Shown here one piece after another: positions 19,601-28,976 of a DNA stretch of 64,000 nucleotides. The DNA lies in contig CP051233.1 in the NCBI GenBank assembly GCA_017792425.1, positions 2,266,706 to 2,330,705 on the forward strand, read 5' to 3'. How positions within the stretch are numbered: the stretch's first letter is position 1; every line of letters begins with the position of its first letter. This stretch comes from Thalassovita sp. Its GTDB lineage: Bacteria; Pseudomonadota; Alphaproteobacteria; Rhodobacterales; Rhodobacteraceae. A program made the translations under genes and the position numbers. The notes under the pieces are model-generated. The model ran no database searches and was not told the DNA's origin. It was given only the letters and a program-made list of their open reading frames with translations.

Positions 19601-20808
19601 GCCCCGCCGCCCTCCTGCCCGATATTGGCGTCCGACAGGCTGGTGGGCAGGATGCGCAGCACTTTGGCCCCGACCCCCGTCGCCAGCAGGGCAATCGCCA
19701 CCCCGCCCAGCCCCAGCGCCAGTTCCGGCCAGCGCGGCACATAGGACGCCACCCCCCCGTCGCCGAATCCGCTGGCCACCACATGCCCCGGAAACAGCGG
19801 CATCGGATAGACCTGCCCGCCGATCACGATCTGGTAAAGATGCGCCAAGCCCCCGACGATCACCAGCCCACAGGCCAGCATCACCCCTTGCCGGGTCTGG
19901 CCAAAACCGGGGCTGAACAGCACCGCGATGGGCAGCAGCCCTCCCAGCACCACTTGTCCGCCCCAGAACATCCAGGTGTAGACACTCCCACCGGACAGGA
20001 TGAACGCCTCAAACCCCGCGTGTTCCGCAGCATACAGGTTGGTCAGGTGCCGCACCGCGGTGAAATACAGCACCACGCCGGCGAAGATCGCCAGCAAACG
20101 GCCGAACCGTTGCAATAGCGCGTCGCTCAGCGGGCGCTCCGACAGGCGAAACAGCACTGTCAATACGATCAGGAACACCGCCAGGCCAAAGGAAAAGCTC
20201 ATGGCGATGAACAGCGGCGCCATCACCGCCGCGTCATAGCCCGGACGCGCCACCAGCCAGCCAAAGATGGACCCGGTCCCGGTGGTCAGCGCCAGACGCC
20301 ACAGGAAGGCCAGCAGCCCCATCCGCTTGACGATCCCATAGGACACGCTGCGCGACATCTGTGCGAACAGGTAGACAGCCACGATCCCCAGGAACCCGGT
20401 ATACAGCAGCACGTTCCACGCGAAGATAGAGCTGAAATTGTAGGTGGTCATCGCCACGATCAGCCGGTCGGGCCGCCCCAGGTCCAGCACCAGCACCGCC
20501 AGCCCCCCGGCCAGCAGCGCCATCGCCAGCACGCCGGACAGACGCGCCAGCGGCTTGCAGTGGGTCTTGTCAAAGACCGACGCCATCGACGCCACGTTCA
20601 GCGCGCCCGACGCCGCCACGATCAGGAAGATCGCGAACACATGCGGCAGCCCCCAGACCACCTGGTTCGTCATCCCGGTCACCGCGTGGCCGTGATGCTC
20701 CACGTAGGCAACAGAGGCCAGCGCCCCGGCGATGAACAGCACCAGCAGCACGGCGGCCTGCCAGACCGGCCCCGTCGCCTTGATTTCCCTATAGATCGTC
20801 CGTTCCAT
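19597..20808 (-). CDS. dsrP: DsrP, NrfD-like membrane subunit of DsrMKJOP
   Basis: 403 residues with about ten hydrophobic helices and the NrfD/PsrC character expected of DsrP, which exchanges electrons between the quinone pool and the periplasmic DsrJ/DsrO. AAGGAG lies 5 nt before the ATG at 20808; the GTG one codon earlier is less likely. The gene sits between dsrO and dsrN and overlaps dsrN by 4 nt. Confidence 0.9.
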   Translation of the reverse strand: MERTIYREIKATGPVWQAAVLLVLFIAGALASVAYVEHHGHAVTGMTNQVVWGLPHVFAIFLIVAASGALNVASMASVFDKTHCKPLARLSGVLAMALLAGGLAVLVLDLGRPDRLIVAMTTYNFSSIFAWNVLLYTGFLGIVAVYLFAQMSRSVSYGIVKRMGLLAFLWRLALTTGTGSIFGWLVARPGYDAAVMAPLFIAMSFSFGLAVFLIVLTVLFRLSERPLSDALLQRFGRLLAIFAGVVLYFTAVRHLTNLYAAEHAGFEAFILSGGSVYTWMFWGGQVVLGGLLPIAVLFSPGFGQTRQGVMLACGLVIVGGLAHLYQIVIGGQVYPMPLFPGHVVASGFGDGGVASYVPRWPELALGLGGVAIALLATGVGAKVLRILPTSLSDANIGQEGGGA

Positions 20809-20817
20809 CACCGCTCC

Positions 20818-21564
20818 TTACAAATCCGCATAGCGGACGCCCGGATTCAGCTCCAGATCGGGCCGCAGCGCCGCCGACGGGTATTGCGCCAACCGCTTCG
20901 AAATCTCGCTCTCCGGGTCGCGCAGATCGCCAAAGACGATGGCCCCGTGCCCGGTGGCGGCGCAGGCCTCGACACAGGCGGGCACGCCGCCCGCGTCTAC
21001 CCGATGCACGCACAGGGTGCAGCTTTCCACCGTTCCCTGCCCGCGTGGTGCATGGGATTTCTGGTTCACCACCGGCTCATGCACGAAGGACCGCGCTTTG
21101 AACGGGCAGGCCATCATGCAGTAACGGCAGCCGATGCAGATATGCTTGTCCACCAGCACGATCCCGTCCGCCCGCTTGAAGGACGCGCCGGTCGGGCAGA
21201 CATCCACGCAGGGCGGTTCCTCGCAATGCTGGCACATCACCGGCAGCGAACTTTCGCGCCCCGTCGCGGTGTTCTTCAGCGTCACCTTGCGGATCCACTG
21301 GACATCGGTTTCCGGGTTGCCATGGCCCTTCCAGCCGTTTTCATCCGCGCAGGCGGAAATGCAGGCGGTGCAGTCCTTGGCGCATTTGCCCGCGTCGATC
21401 AGCAGGCCCCAGCGTTTGCCCGCGTCCGCCGCCGCCTGCGCCTCTGATCCGCCAAAGGCCATCAGCGTCACCCCCGGCGCCAGCGTCACCGTCGCCACCG
21501 CCGCCCCGCTGCGCAGGAAATCGCGGCGGCTGATCTCTGCGCCGTTGGGTCGTTTCGCGCTCAT
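20818..21564 (-). CDS. dsrO: DsrO, periplasmic ferredoxin-like Fe-S protein
   Basis: 248 residues. The N-terminal twin-arginine signal SRRDFLRSGAAVA predicts export of the folded protein. Cysteine groups for four-cluster ferredoxins of the DMSO-reductase B type follow (CTACISAC, CQHCEEPPCVDVCPTG, CIGCRYCMMACP, CTLC). DsrO links DsrJ and DsrP on the periplasmic face. Its ATG overlaps the dsrJ stop. Confidence 0.92.
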   Translation of the reverse strand: MSAKRPNGAEISRRDFLRSGAAVATVTLAPGVTLMAFGGSEAQAAADAGKRWGLLIDAGKCAKDCTACISACADENGWKGHGNPETDVQWIRKVTLKNTATGRESSLPVMCQHCEEPPCVDVCPTGASFKRADGIVLVDKHICIGCRYCMMACPFKARSFVHEPVVNQKSHAPRGQGTVESCTLCVHRVDAGGVPACVEACAATGHGAIVFGDLRDPESEISKRLAQYPSAALRPDLELNPGVRYADL

Positions 21565-22034
21565 TGCCCCGCCTCCTTCCGCGCGGCCTGCTGCAGATAG
21601 GCCATGATCACCGCGGGATCATCCGGTTTCACCTGCCGCGGCGGCAGCAGCGCGGCATGCGCGCGGGTTTCATCCACGCCTTCAGGGGTGGAGCGGTGGC
21701 ACATGAAGCAATCCACCTTCACCGCCGCGAAATCGTGGCAGGCGCGGCAGAAATGCCCCTCGTCCGCATAGGTCAGCACGGTGCCAGCCGCGTCCTTTGC
21801 CGCGTGGCAGTCGAAACAGCCCTTCAGGCTGGCGCCGATGTCCCGGTCCCCGTCGCGCAGGCTCATGTCGCGGTCATGCTTCATCAGGGTCATGTGGTTC
21901 TTGCGCCAATAGGCGTTGCCCTCGGGATGCGGCGCGCCGGTGGCGGCCGGCACGTCGGGCCACAGCGCGGACCGCTCCTCGGCGATCCCGCCGGTCGCCC
22001 AGCCCAACAACAGCACCAGAACCAATCGCAGCAT
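21561..22034 (-). CDS. dsrJ: DsrJ, triheme c-type cytochrome
   Basis: 157 residues. A short hydrophobic N-terminus (MLRLVLVLLLGWATGG) acts as signal or anchor. Exactly three CxxCH haem sites are present: CFDCH, CRACH and CFMCH. This matches DsrJ, the periplasmic cytochrome of the DsrMKJOP complex. The ATG at 22034 overlaps the dsrL stop by 1 nt, so translation is coupled. Confidence 0.93.
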   Translation of the reverse strand: MLRLVLVLLLGWATGGIAEERSALWPDVPAATGAPHPEGNAYWRKNHMTLMKHDRDMSLRDGDRDIGASLKGCFDCHAAKDAAGTVLTYADEGHFCRACHDFAAVKVDCFMCHRSTPEGVDETRAHAALLPPRQVKPDDPAVIMAYLQQAARKEAGQ

Positions 22035-23983
22035 CACTCGCCCAGTCCCATCTTGATATAGCCCGTTGGGCAGACATCGGCACAGATGTGACACCCGATG
22101 CAGCGCGTGTAGTCGGTGTAGACATAGCGCCCGACAGTGCGGTCATCCTTGCGGACCCGATGCACGGCGTCCTGCGGGCAGTAGATCACGCAGTTGTCGC
22201 ATTCGAAACACATCCCGCAGGACATGCAGCGTTCGCCTTCCTTTTGCGCCTGCGCCTCGGTCAGTCCGACGATGCGTTCGTCAAAGTTGCCCAGAACGGC
22301 ATCCGCCTCGATATGCACCTCGTCGCGCTGCTCGCGCTTGACGAAATTGAAATGCCCCTTGAACAGCTCGTCATGCGGAATGATCTGGCTGGCGGATCGG
22401 TCCTCATAGTTATGCACCGCCCAATCCGCATCATTTGTGCCGCGCTGCTGGAGATGATCGTATTCTGCCGGATCCTTTCCGCGCTGGTGCAATTCGGCCA
22501 GCAGGTTGAACTGATGCACATCCAGCTTGGGCCTTTTTTGCACCGCGCCATCATCCAGAAAATCGCTGATCACCTGCGCGCCGATCCGGCCATGCCCGAT
22601 AGCCGTGGTCAACAGGTGCGGTCGAATGATGTCGCCCCCGGCAAAGTGCTTGTCCTGCCCCTTCACCCGGTAATCGGGCGTGGCGTCGATAAAGCCGCGC
22701 CCGCCGTCCATCCCGTCCAGCCCGGCGAAATCGCCCATCTGGCCGATGGCGGCGATGATGATGTCGCACTCGATCTCGAACTCGGTGCCTTCGCGCGGGA
22801 TCGGTTTCATCCCGTCCATGTCGCATTCGCACATTTTCAGCGCGACGGCCTTGCCGGTGGAGTCCTTGATCACCTCCAGCGGCATGACCCCGCCCTTGAT
22901 GTCGATGCCTTCGCGCATCGCATCCTCGCGTTCGCGCGCGGCGGCGGTCATCTGCTCGATCGGGAACAGGGATGTCAGCGTGGCCCTCATCCCTTCACGG
23001 GTCAGCGAAGCGGCAACATCGTGGCTGGTGAAATCCACCACCGACCCGGACGGATGTTCGGCCTGCGCCACGTTGGTGATATGCCCCAGCCGCCGCGCAA
23101 CGGATGCCACGTCCACCGAGGTATCGCCGCCGCCGACAACGACGACCTTCTGCGCCGTGCCCAGCACATAGCCCTGGTTGAACGCGTCCAGGAACTCGAT
23201 CCCGTTGATGCAGTTTTCCGTGCCTTCCCAGCCGGGAATGGGCAACGGACGGCCATTCTGCGCCCCCATCGCCCAATAGATCGCGTCATACCGGGCCTCC
23301 AGTTCCGCAACCGTCACGTCAGTGCCGACGCGGGTGCCGGTGCGCACCTCGATCCCCAACTCGGTGATCCGGGCGATTTCACGGTCCAGCATGTCGCGCG
23401 GGGTGCGATAGCCGGGGATGCCATAGCGCATCATCCCGCCCAGCTTCTCGTGCGCCTCGAACACCGTCACCGCGTGGCCATCCAGCCGCAAGAAACAGGC
23501 CGCCGACAGGCCAGCCGGGCCGCCGCCGATCACCGCGATCCTCTTGCCGGTATCCGCCGCCGGGCTGGGCAGGCCCACGCCGTTTTCATTGGCCCAGTCG
23601 CCGACGTATTGTTCCACCGCGTTGATGCCGACATAGTCGTCCACCTCGTTGCGGTTGCAGCCCGCCTCGCACGGGGCGGGGCAGACGCGGCCCATGGTGG
23701 CCGGGAACGGGTTGGCCGCCGCCATCCGCTGGAACGCGTATTCCTGCCAGGCCATGCCCTCGACCGGGGGCTTGTCCATGCCGCGGGCAATCGCCAGCCA
23801 GCCGCGGATTTCATGCCCCGACGGGCAGGATCCCTGGCACGGCGGCGTCTTGTGCACGTAGGTCGGGCATTTATGCGAATGGTCCGCGTTGAAGATCTTC
23901 TCTTCCAGGTCCCAATCCGCTGCCGTCTCGCCTTCCTTGAACCGCCGGAAGGTGTGCCCTGTCTTGGTGCTCATCTCGTTCAT
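22034..23983 (-). CDS. dsrL: DsrL, NAD(P)H:acceptor Fe-S flavoprotein
   Basis: 649 residues. The N-terminus has GltB/GltD-type Fe-S ligands (CQGSCPSGHEIRG, CPAPCEAGCNR), the first dinucleotide fold is VIGGGPAGLSAACFL, the second is VVVGGGDTSVDVASV, and two C-terminal ferredoxin motifs follow (CMSCGMCFECDNC, CIGCHICADVCPTG). DsrL is essential for sulfur oxidation in Allochromatium vinosum and accepts electrons from DsrAB. Its presence is a marker for the oxidative direction. GGGGAGGG precedes the ATG. Confidence 0.93.
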   Translation of the reverse strand: MNEMSTKTGHTFRRFKEGETAADWDLEEKIFNADHSHKCPTYVHKTPPCQGSCPSGHEIRGWLAIARGMDKPPVEGMAWQEYAFQRMAAANPFPATMGRVCPAPCEAGCNRNEVDDYVGINAVEQYVGDWANENGVGLPSPAADTGKRIAVIGGGPAGLSAACFLRLDGHAVTVFEAHEKLGGMMRYGIPGYRTPRDMLDREIARITELGIEVRTGTRVGTDVTVAELEARYDAIYWAMGAQNGRPLPIPGWEGTENCINGIEFLDAFNQGYVLGTAQKVVVVGGGDTSVDVASVARRLGHITNVAQAEHPSGSVVDFTSHDVAASLTREGMRATLTSLFPIEQMTAAAREREDAMREGIDIKGGVMPLEVIKDSTGKAVALKMCECDMDGMKPIPREGTEFEIECDIIIAAIGQMGDFAGLDGMDGGRGFIDATPDYRVKGQDKHFAGGDIIRPHLLTTAIGHGRIGAQVISDFLDDGAVQKRPKLDVHQFNLLAELHQRGKDPAEYDHLQQRGTNDADWAVHNYEDRSASQIIPHDELFKGHFNFVKREQRDEVHIEADAVLGNFDERIVGLTEAQAQKEGERCMSCGMCFECDNCVIYCPQDAVHRVRKDDRTVGRYVYTDYTRCIGCHICADVCPTGYIKMGLGE

Positions 23984-24004
23984 TGCCGTCCCTCCCCGGT
24001 TGGC

Positions 24005-25531
24005 TTAATCCTCGTCGTCCCCGTCGTCGTCCCCGTCCACATCCTGACCCGTCAGGATGATCGCGTTCGACACCAACTGGTGTACCGACACGACTGAATC
24101 CATCTCGTACCCATACGCGGGCATGACCTTGGAAAACTGCGTCTTGCAGATGGCGCAGATCGCCGCCATGTGGGTCACCCCGTGTTCCTCGGTCGTCTGT
24201 TTCAAGGCCGTCATGCGCGGGCTGGCGCCCTTCTTGCGCAGGTCCATCAGGTCGTCGGTCAGCAGACCGCCCCCGCCGCCGCAACACAGCGTCGCCTCGC
24301 GGATGGTTTCATCCGGCATGTCGTAATAGTGGTTGCAAACCGCCCGGATCACGTTGCGCGGGATTTCGAACTGGCCGCCCGGCGTATCCCCCATGCGCGA
24401 CCCGCGCGCCACGTTGCAGCTGTCGTGGAACGTCAGCTTCATGTGGTCGTTTCGCGACTTGTCGAAGGTCAGCGTGCCCTTCTGGATTTCCCCCCAGGTG
24501 AATTCCAGGATGTGCTGCGGGATCGGATAGGCCTGGTCCAGGAAATCCCACGGCCCCGCCAGCGTGTTCAGGAAACTGTAGGCCACCCGCCACGCATGGC
24601 CGCATTCGCCAAAGATGATGCGCTTGACCCCCAGATCCTGCGCGGCCTTGCGAATGCGCAGGGAAATCTCGCGCATGTTTTCATAGGATCCGATGAACAG
24701 CCCGAAATTCGCCGCCTCCGAGGCATAGGACGACAGCGTCCAGCTGACCCCGGCCTCGTGGAACACCTTGGCATAGCCGATCAGCCCGTCGATATGCGGT
24801 TCGGCAAAGAAATCGGCCGAAGGCGTGATCAGCAGGATATCCGCGCCCTTTTCATCCAGCGGGATGCGGACCGACACGCCGGTGTCATCCTCGATATCCT
24901 CTTCCAGGTCTTCCAGCGTGGCCCGCAGCGCCTTGGGGTTCAGCCCAAGGTTATTGCCCACGTCCTTGACCTTGCCGATGATTTCATTGCTGTATTTCTG
25001 GCCACGGCCCACACTGTCCATGATTTCCCGCGCGGCCATGGTGATTTCGGCGGTATCGATGCCGTAGGGGCAGAACACTGAACAGCGGCGGCATTCGCTG
25101 CACTGGTGGTAATAGGAATACCACTCGTCCAGCACCTCTTCGGTCAGGTCGCGCGCGCCCACCAGTTTGGGGAAATACTTGCCCGCGAAGGTGAAATAGC
25201 GCCGGTAGACCGACCGCAGCAGATCCTGCCGCGCCACCGGCATGTTCTTGGGGTCGCCCGTACCAAGGAAATAATGGCACTTATCCGTGCAGGCCCCGCA
25301 TTTCACGCAGGCGTCCAGATAGACCTGGAAGGCGCGGTTCTTGCTGGCCAGCTCGGCCATCTTCTCCAGCGCCTTTTCCTTCCAGTCGGGCAGCAACTCG
25401 CCGGGAAAGCCCACCTTTTCCTGATGTTCCGGCGCGGCGATGAACGGCTTCAGCCCCTTCATCGCGTCCGGCTTCAGGCAGGGAATATCCAGCGGGAATT
25501 CCATTTTCGGCAGGTCGTCTCCGTCCGCCAT
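24005..25531 (-). CDS. dsrK: DsrK, HdrD-like Fe-S subunit
   Basis: 508 residues. Two ferredoxin motifs (CVKCGACTDKCHYF, CSECRRCSVFCPYG) and CCG-type elements (HDSCNVAR, CCGGGGGL) resemble heterodisulfide reductase subunit D. DsrK is thought to interact with DsrC trisulfide or disulfide at the cytoplasmic face. The C-terminus is strongly acidic (a run of Asp/Glu). GGAGGG is 8 nt upstream of the start. dsrM ends 3 nt before it. Confidence 0.93.
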   Translation of the reverse strand: MADGDDLPKMEFPLDIPCLKPDAMKGLKPFIAAPEHQEKVGFPGELLPDWKEKALEKMAELASKNRAFQVYLDACVKCGACTDKCHYFLGTGDPKNMPVARQDLLRSVYRRYFTFAGKYFPKLVGARDLTEEVLDEWYSYYHQCSECRRCSVFCPYGIDTAEITMAAREIMDSVGRGQKYSNEIIGKVKDVGNNLGLNPKALRATLEDLEEDIEDDTGVSVRIPLDEKGADILLITPSADFFAEPHIDGLIGYAKVFHEAGVSWTLSSYASEAANFGLFIGSYENMREISLRIRKAAQDLGVKRIIFGECGHAWRVAYSFLNTLAGPWDFLDQAYPIPQHILEFTWGEIQKGTLTFDKSRNDHMKLTFHDSCNVARGSRMGDTPGGQFEIPRNVIRAVCNHYYDMPDETIREATLCCGGGGGLLTDDLMDLRKKGASPRMTALKQTTEEHGVTHMAAICAICKTQFSKVMPAYGYEMDSVVSVHQLVSNAIILTGQDVDGDDDGDDED

Positions 25532-25534
25532 GGC

Positions 25535-26257
25535 TCAGCCCTCCAGTTTCGCCGCCCAGGGGGCGAGATGGCGCTTTTCGCGCGGGTTGTCGGCCTGGTT
25601 GCGGGTCGGGCTGAAAAAGACGCCCGGCGCATGCAGCAGCTTGGAAATCGGGAACACGATCATCAGCGCGGCGACGCAGCCCAGATGCACCAGCAGGATC
25701 GGGTCGGTCGGCAGGGTTTCGATCCGCAGCCGCATCAGCCCCAGCATGAACACCTTCACCGCCACGATATCCGTGTGCAGCACAAAGCGCATCATCAGCC
25801 CGCTGCCCACGATCGCCACCAGCAGCGCCAGCATCAGGTGATCGGATGGGTTGGTGATATAGCGGATGCGTTCCACAAGCACCCGCCGCGCCCACAGGCC
25901 CAGCAGCCCCGCCAGCATCGCGAACCCAGCGTAGGTGCCGAACGGCTGGGCAAAAGCCACCCACCACCAGACATCGGCGGTGAAATAGCGAATATGCCGG
26001 ATCAGGACCAGCCACATGCCCATGTGAAACGTCCAGCCGAACAGCCAGATCCACTTGTTCGACTTGAACAGGCTTTCGAACAGGATCACCTCGCGGGCCA
26101 TCCGCAGCACTACGCCGCCGGTGGTGGTCGGCGCGGGCGTCGTGGGGATTTTCAGCGGCGCGGGCGTACGCGCGTACTTGCGGATCTTCGCGCCGACACC
26201 GATCACCAGGATCAGCGTCGCCACCCAGAACAGCAGGGCATAGATGACTGACAGCAC
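25535..26257 (-). CDS. dsrM: DsrM, NarI-like b-type cytochrome
   Basis: 240 residues starting with GTG after AGGAGGAG. There are five to six membrane helices with histidines suited to b-haem (GWTFHMG, LIRHIRYF, FVLHTD, LVHLGC). It anchors DsrK and exchanges electrons with quinone. It is followed immediately by dsrK. Confidence 0.92.
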   Translation of the reverse strand: MLSVIYALLFWVATLILVIGVGAKIRKYARTPAPLKIPTTPAPTTTGGVVLRMAREVILFESLFKSNKWIWLFGWTFHMGMWLVLIRHIRYFTADVWWWVAFAQPFGTYAGFAMLAGLLGLWARRVLVERIRYITNPSDHLMLALLVAIVGSGLMMRFVLHTDIVAVKVFMLGLMRLRIETLPTDPILLVHLGCVAALMIVFPISKLLHAPGVFFSPTRNQADNPREKRHLAPWAAKLEG

Positions 26258-26364
26258 GCAAACTCCTCCTGTTCGCCCGGCGGGGTGTGCCCCGCCCAGG
26301 CGTTGTTGCTATCCGATGGGTGGTTCCGCGCTGCCCCCTCCTCCGGGTCAGCGCGTTCGTCGGC

Positions 26365-26697
26365 TCAGACGCAGCCGGTCGGCTTGGGCAGGCCGGCGAT
26401 CTTGCAGGCCTGCTTGGCCGGGCCATAGGGGAACAGCTCGTACATGTACTTGTTGTTGCCCTTGTCCGGCCCCATGGATTTCTTGACGGCCTTGATCAGC
26501 ACGCGCACGGCGGGCGCGATCTGGTACTCGTCGTAATATTCGCGCAGGAAGTTCACGACCTCCCAATGCTCCTCGTTCATGTCGATATCCTCGGCCTTGG
26601 CGATCACCTCGGCCAGGTCTTTGCTCCAGTCACCCAGGTTGGTGATATAGCCCTCTTCGTCATGCTCGACGGTGTGACCGTTCACTTGATAAGACAT
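26365..26697 (-). CDS. dsrC: DsrC, sulfur-carrier substrate of DsrAB
   Basis: 110 residues with the flexible C-terminal arm carrying both essential cysteines, Cys98 and the penultimate Cys109 (ten residues between). DsrC brings persulfide sulfur to DsrAB and is released as a trisulfide or disulfide that DsrMKJOP or DsrL processes. AAGGAGGA precedes the ATG. The gaps to dsrH (35 bp) and dsrM (107 bp) keep it in the operon. Confidence 0.95.
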   Translation of the reverse strand: MSYQVNGHTVEHDEEGYITNLGDWSKDLAEVIAKAEDIDMNEEHWEVVNFLREYYDEYQIAPAVRVLIKAVKKSMGPDKGNNKYMYELFPYGPAKQACKIAGLPKPTGCV

Positions 26698-26732
26698 TGT
26701 TATTCCTCCTTGAAACCCTTGCGGGCCGTTCC

Positions 26733-27041
26733 CTAAAGCCAGGCTTGGGCGCGGTCGTGCGCCGCCACCAGATCCACGAATCCGTCATAGTCCACGCGGC
26801 CCACGCCGGTGATCATCCGGTCCTGCGGCAGCCCGCGCGCCTCGGCGTCCGGGGCAAGCACGTAAATCGCCACCGCCCCGGCCCGGCCCGCCACCTGTTC
26901 GGCCAGCGCCGTCCCGGTCAGCCCACCATAAACGCCATCCTCGATCATCAGCACCGCATCCCCGTCCAGACAGTGATCCAGACAGCTTTTCAGCGCGTTG
27001 GTCGCAAAGGGCGATTTGTTCACCGTGTGCAAAGTCGACAT
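26733..27041 (-). CDS. dsrH: DsrH, subunit of the DsrEFH sulfurtransferase
   Basis: 102 residues, homologous to TusB. Cys20 (KSCLDHC) is the conserved cysteine. It forms a hexamer with DsrE and DsrF that passes sulfur to DsrC. GAGGGGG precedes the ATG. Confidence 0.9.
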   Translation of the reverse strand: MSTLHTVNKSPFATNALKSCLDHCLDGDAVLMIEDGVYGGLTGTALAEQVAGRAGAVAIYVLAPDAEARGLPQDRMITGVGRVDYDGFVDLVAAHDRAQAWL

Positions 27042-27050
27042 CTTTCCCCC

Positions 27051-27458
27051 TCAGAAACTCAGAACCACGTCCTGCCCCGCCATGATCCCGGCCATTTCGG
27101 CCCGGCTGACGATGCGGATGGATGGTTTTTCCGCCCAGTCGTCATCTTCGTCCTCATAGGTGATCTCTTGCAGGTCATCCTCGGACAGGCCGCGCTCTTC
27201 CAGGCTCTCGCGTTCGACGAACAGCTTGGTGACCTCGTAATCCCCCAGCGCCCGGAACGTGGGCGAGAAGTTCTTGACCCCGATCCCGTCGGTCTTCTGG
27301 CCCTTGGTCAGTTGGAACACCCCGTCATCCAGGAAGGCCAGGCTGACATCCTGTTCGAACGCCGCACCGATCAGCACGACCTCCAGGCTTTCCAGCGCAT
27401 AGATCGTCCCGTAAGGCGCCTTGCGGTTCACATAGAGGAATTTCTTCACGTCTGACAT
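27051..27458 (-). CDS. dsrF: DsrF, subunit of the DsrEFH sulfurtransferase
   Basis: 135 residues, homologous to TusC (VNRKAPYGTIYALESLEV at the N-terminus). The ATG at 27458 is taken because the upstream in-frame extension lies inside dsrE. An acidic stretch (EDEDDD) near the C-terminus is a local feature. It completes DsrEFH, which is found in sulfur oxidizers and not in classical sulfate reducers. Confidence 0.9.
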   Translation of the reverse strand: MSDVKKFLYVNRKAPYGTIYALESLEVVLIGAAFEQDVSLAFLDDGVFQLTKGQKTDGIGVKNFSPTFRALGDYEVTKLFVERESLEERGLSEDDLQEITYEDEDDDWAEKPSIRIVSRAEMAGIMAGQDVVLSF

Positions 27459-27466
27459 GTATCCCC

Positions 27467-27859
27467 TCAATCCCCGAACGTGACCAGACGGTCGGTTTCG
27501 ATTCCCATCTCGATCAACTGGCCCAGCCCGGATATGCGGAAACCTTCGGCGATGTTGCTGGCATCCTTGCCCTGCCGCTTGGCCTCGTTGTCGTCCAGCA
27601 ACCCGCGCCGCTGCGCCGCCGCGATGCACACCACCAGGTCGATGTCATGCGCCTTGGCCAGCGCGGTCCAGTTGTTCTGGATGTGCCGCTCGTCCTGCGG
27701 CGGCACACTCAGCCGGGTCGAGACATTGACCCCGTCGTGATAAAAGAACACCCGTGGCACCTCATGCCCCTTGGCCAGCGCCGATTTGACGAAATGATAG
27801 GCCGTGTCCGCCGCCTGATGCGTATACGGCCCCTCGCTGATGACTACTCCGATCTTCAC
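27467..27859 (-). CDS. dsrE: DsrE, active subunit of the DsrEFH sulfurtransferase
   Basis: 130 residues from the GTG at 27859 (GAGG 5 nt upstream), the same length as A. vinosum DsrE. Cys78 in DLVVCIAAAQRRG is the conserved persulfide-carrying cysteine. It accepts sulfur from TusA and passes it to DsrC. An upstream GTG at 27865 would add two residues. Confidence 0.92.
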   Translation of the reverse strand: MKIGVVISEGPYTHQAADTAYHFVKSALAKGHEVPRVFFYHDGVNVSTRLSVPPQDERHIQNNWTALAKAHDIDLVVCIAAAQRRGLLDDNEAKRQGKDASNIAEGFRISGLGQLIEMGIETDRLVTFGD

Positions 27860-27871
27860 GCTCACCTCGTC

Positions 27872-28954
27872 TCAGAAATGGATGTGGGCGGACATGTTCA
27901 TGGACTTCCGCGCACCGGTCCAGGTGTCCAGGTGGTGCTTGGTAAAGGCCAGGCCCGTCAGTTCGAAGAAGCGGTTCCAGCCGATGCGGTCGATCCACTC
28001 GCCCATGCGTTCCCAGTGCTTAGCGTCCTTCTTGTAGGCCTCGACGATCTTGCCGACGACCTCCTTGACCTCGGGCCAGTGGGGCGCGTTGTTGGGCAGG
28101 TTGGCGACGGCCAGCTTGTGGAACGTCGGCTTGGACCGCGCGTTGGAATGCTTGCCGCCCACCCAGATCGCGATCTTGGTGGAATCCGCGCCGTTGATCT
28201 GCATCGGCGGGCACGGCGGATAGCAGGCGCCGCAGCAGACGCATTTCTTCTCGTCCACCTCCAGCGAGGGCTTGCCGTTCACCATTGCCGGGCGGATTGC
28301 GGCCACCGGGCAGCGCGCCACGACGGCCGGGCGTTCACAGACGTTGGCCACCAGGTCGTGGTTGATCTTGGGCGGCTTGGTGTACTGGACGTTCACCGCG
28401 ATATCACCCTGCCCGCCACAGTTGATCTGGCAGCAGGACGTGGTGATCCGCAGGCGGTTGGGCATCTTTTCCTGCACGAATTCCTTGTGCAGCATGTCCA
28501 TCAGCCCCTTGACCACGCCCGACGCATCGGTGCCCGGAATGTCGCAGTGCAGCCACCCCTGGGTATGAGAGATCATGGAAACCGACGCCCCCGTTCCCCC
28601 CACCGGGAACCCCGCTGCCTCCAGCGCCGCGATCAGCGGGGCGACCTTGGCCTCGTCCGCCACCATGTATTCGATATTGGACCGGGTGGTGAACCGCACA
28701 TGACCATCGGCGAATTCATCCCCGATATCGGCCAGCTTGCGGATGGTGAACACGTCCATCTGGCGTTGAGTCCCCGCCCGGACCGTGAAAATCTGATCCC
28801 CGGATTTCGCCACGTGGCGCAGCACACCGGCGCGCGGGCGGTCGTGATAGTCCCAGTTGCCATAGTTCTTCACCATGACCGGGTGCATGTATGGAAACGG
28901 GTCGGGAACCCCCACCTCGTCCGGCGTGCGCGGCTTGTCTGTCTGGTCTTTCAT
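27872..28954 (-). CDS. dsrB: DsrB, sulfite reductase beta subunit (reverse type)
   Basis: 360 residues. The sirohaem/[4Fe-4S] ligands lie in SCCQINCGGQGD and CERPAVVARCP; the ferredoxin insert is CVCCGACYPPCPP. With DsrA it forms the alpha2beta2 reductase, here predicted to run as an oxidizing enzyme releasing sulfite. GGGAGGA lies 8 nt upstream of the ATG. Confidence 0.95.
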   Translation of the reverse strand: MKDQTDKPRTPDEVGVPDPFPYMHPVMVKNYGNWDYHDRPRAGVLRHVAKSGDQIFTVRAGTQRQMDVFTIRKLADIGDEFADGHVRFTTRSNIEYMVADEAKVAPLIAALEAAGFPVGGTGASVSMISHTQGWLHCDIPGTDASGVVKGLMDMLHKEFVQEKMPNRLRITTSCCQINCGGQGDIAVNVQYTKPPKINHDLVANVCERPAVVARCPVAAIRPAMVNGKPSLEVDEKKCVCCGACYPPCPPMQINGADSTKIAIWVGGKHSNARSKPTFHKLAVANLPNNAPHWPEVKEVVGKIVEAYKKDAKHWERMGEWIDRIGWNRFFELTGLAFTKHHLDTWTGARKSMNMSAHIHF

Positions 28955-28976
28955 GTTGTGTCCTCCCTACCTGCCG

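Noticed and set aside
21797..24097. 766-codon + strand frame opposite dsrL/dsrJ
   Set aside because: It is an antisense shadow of dsrL and dsrJ, whose Fe-S and haem motifs are unambiguous. Similar long shadows at 18212-19744 and 37200-39464 are rejected for the same reason.
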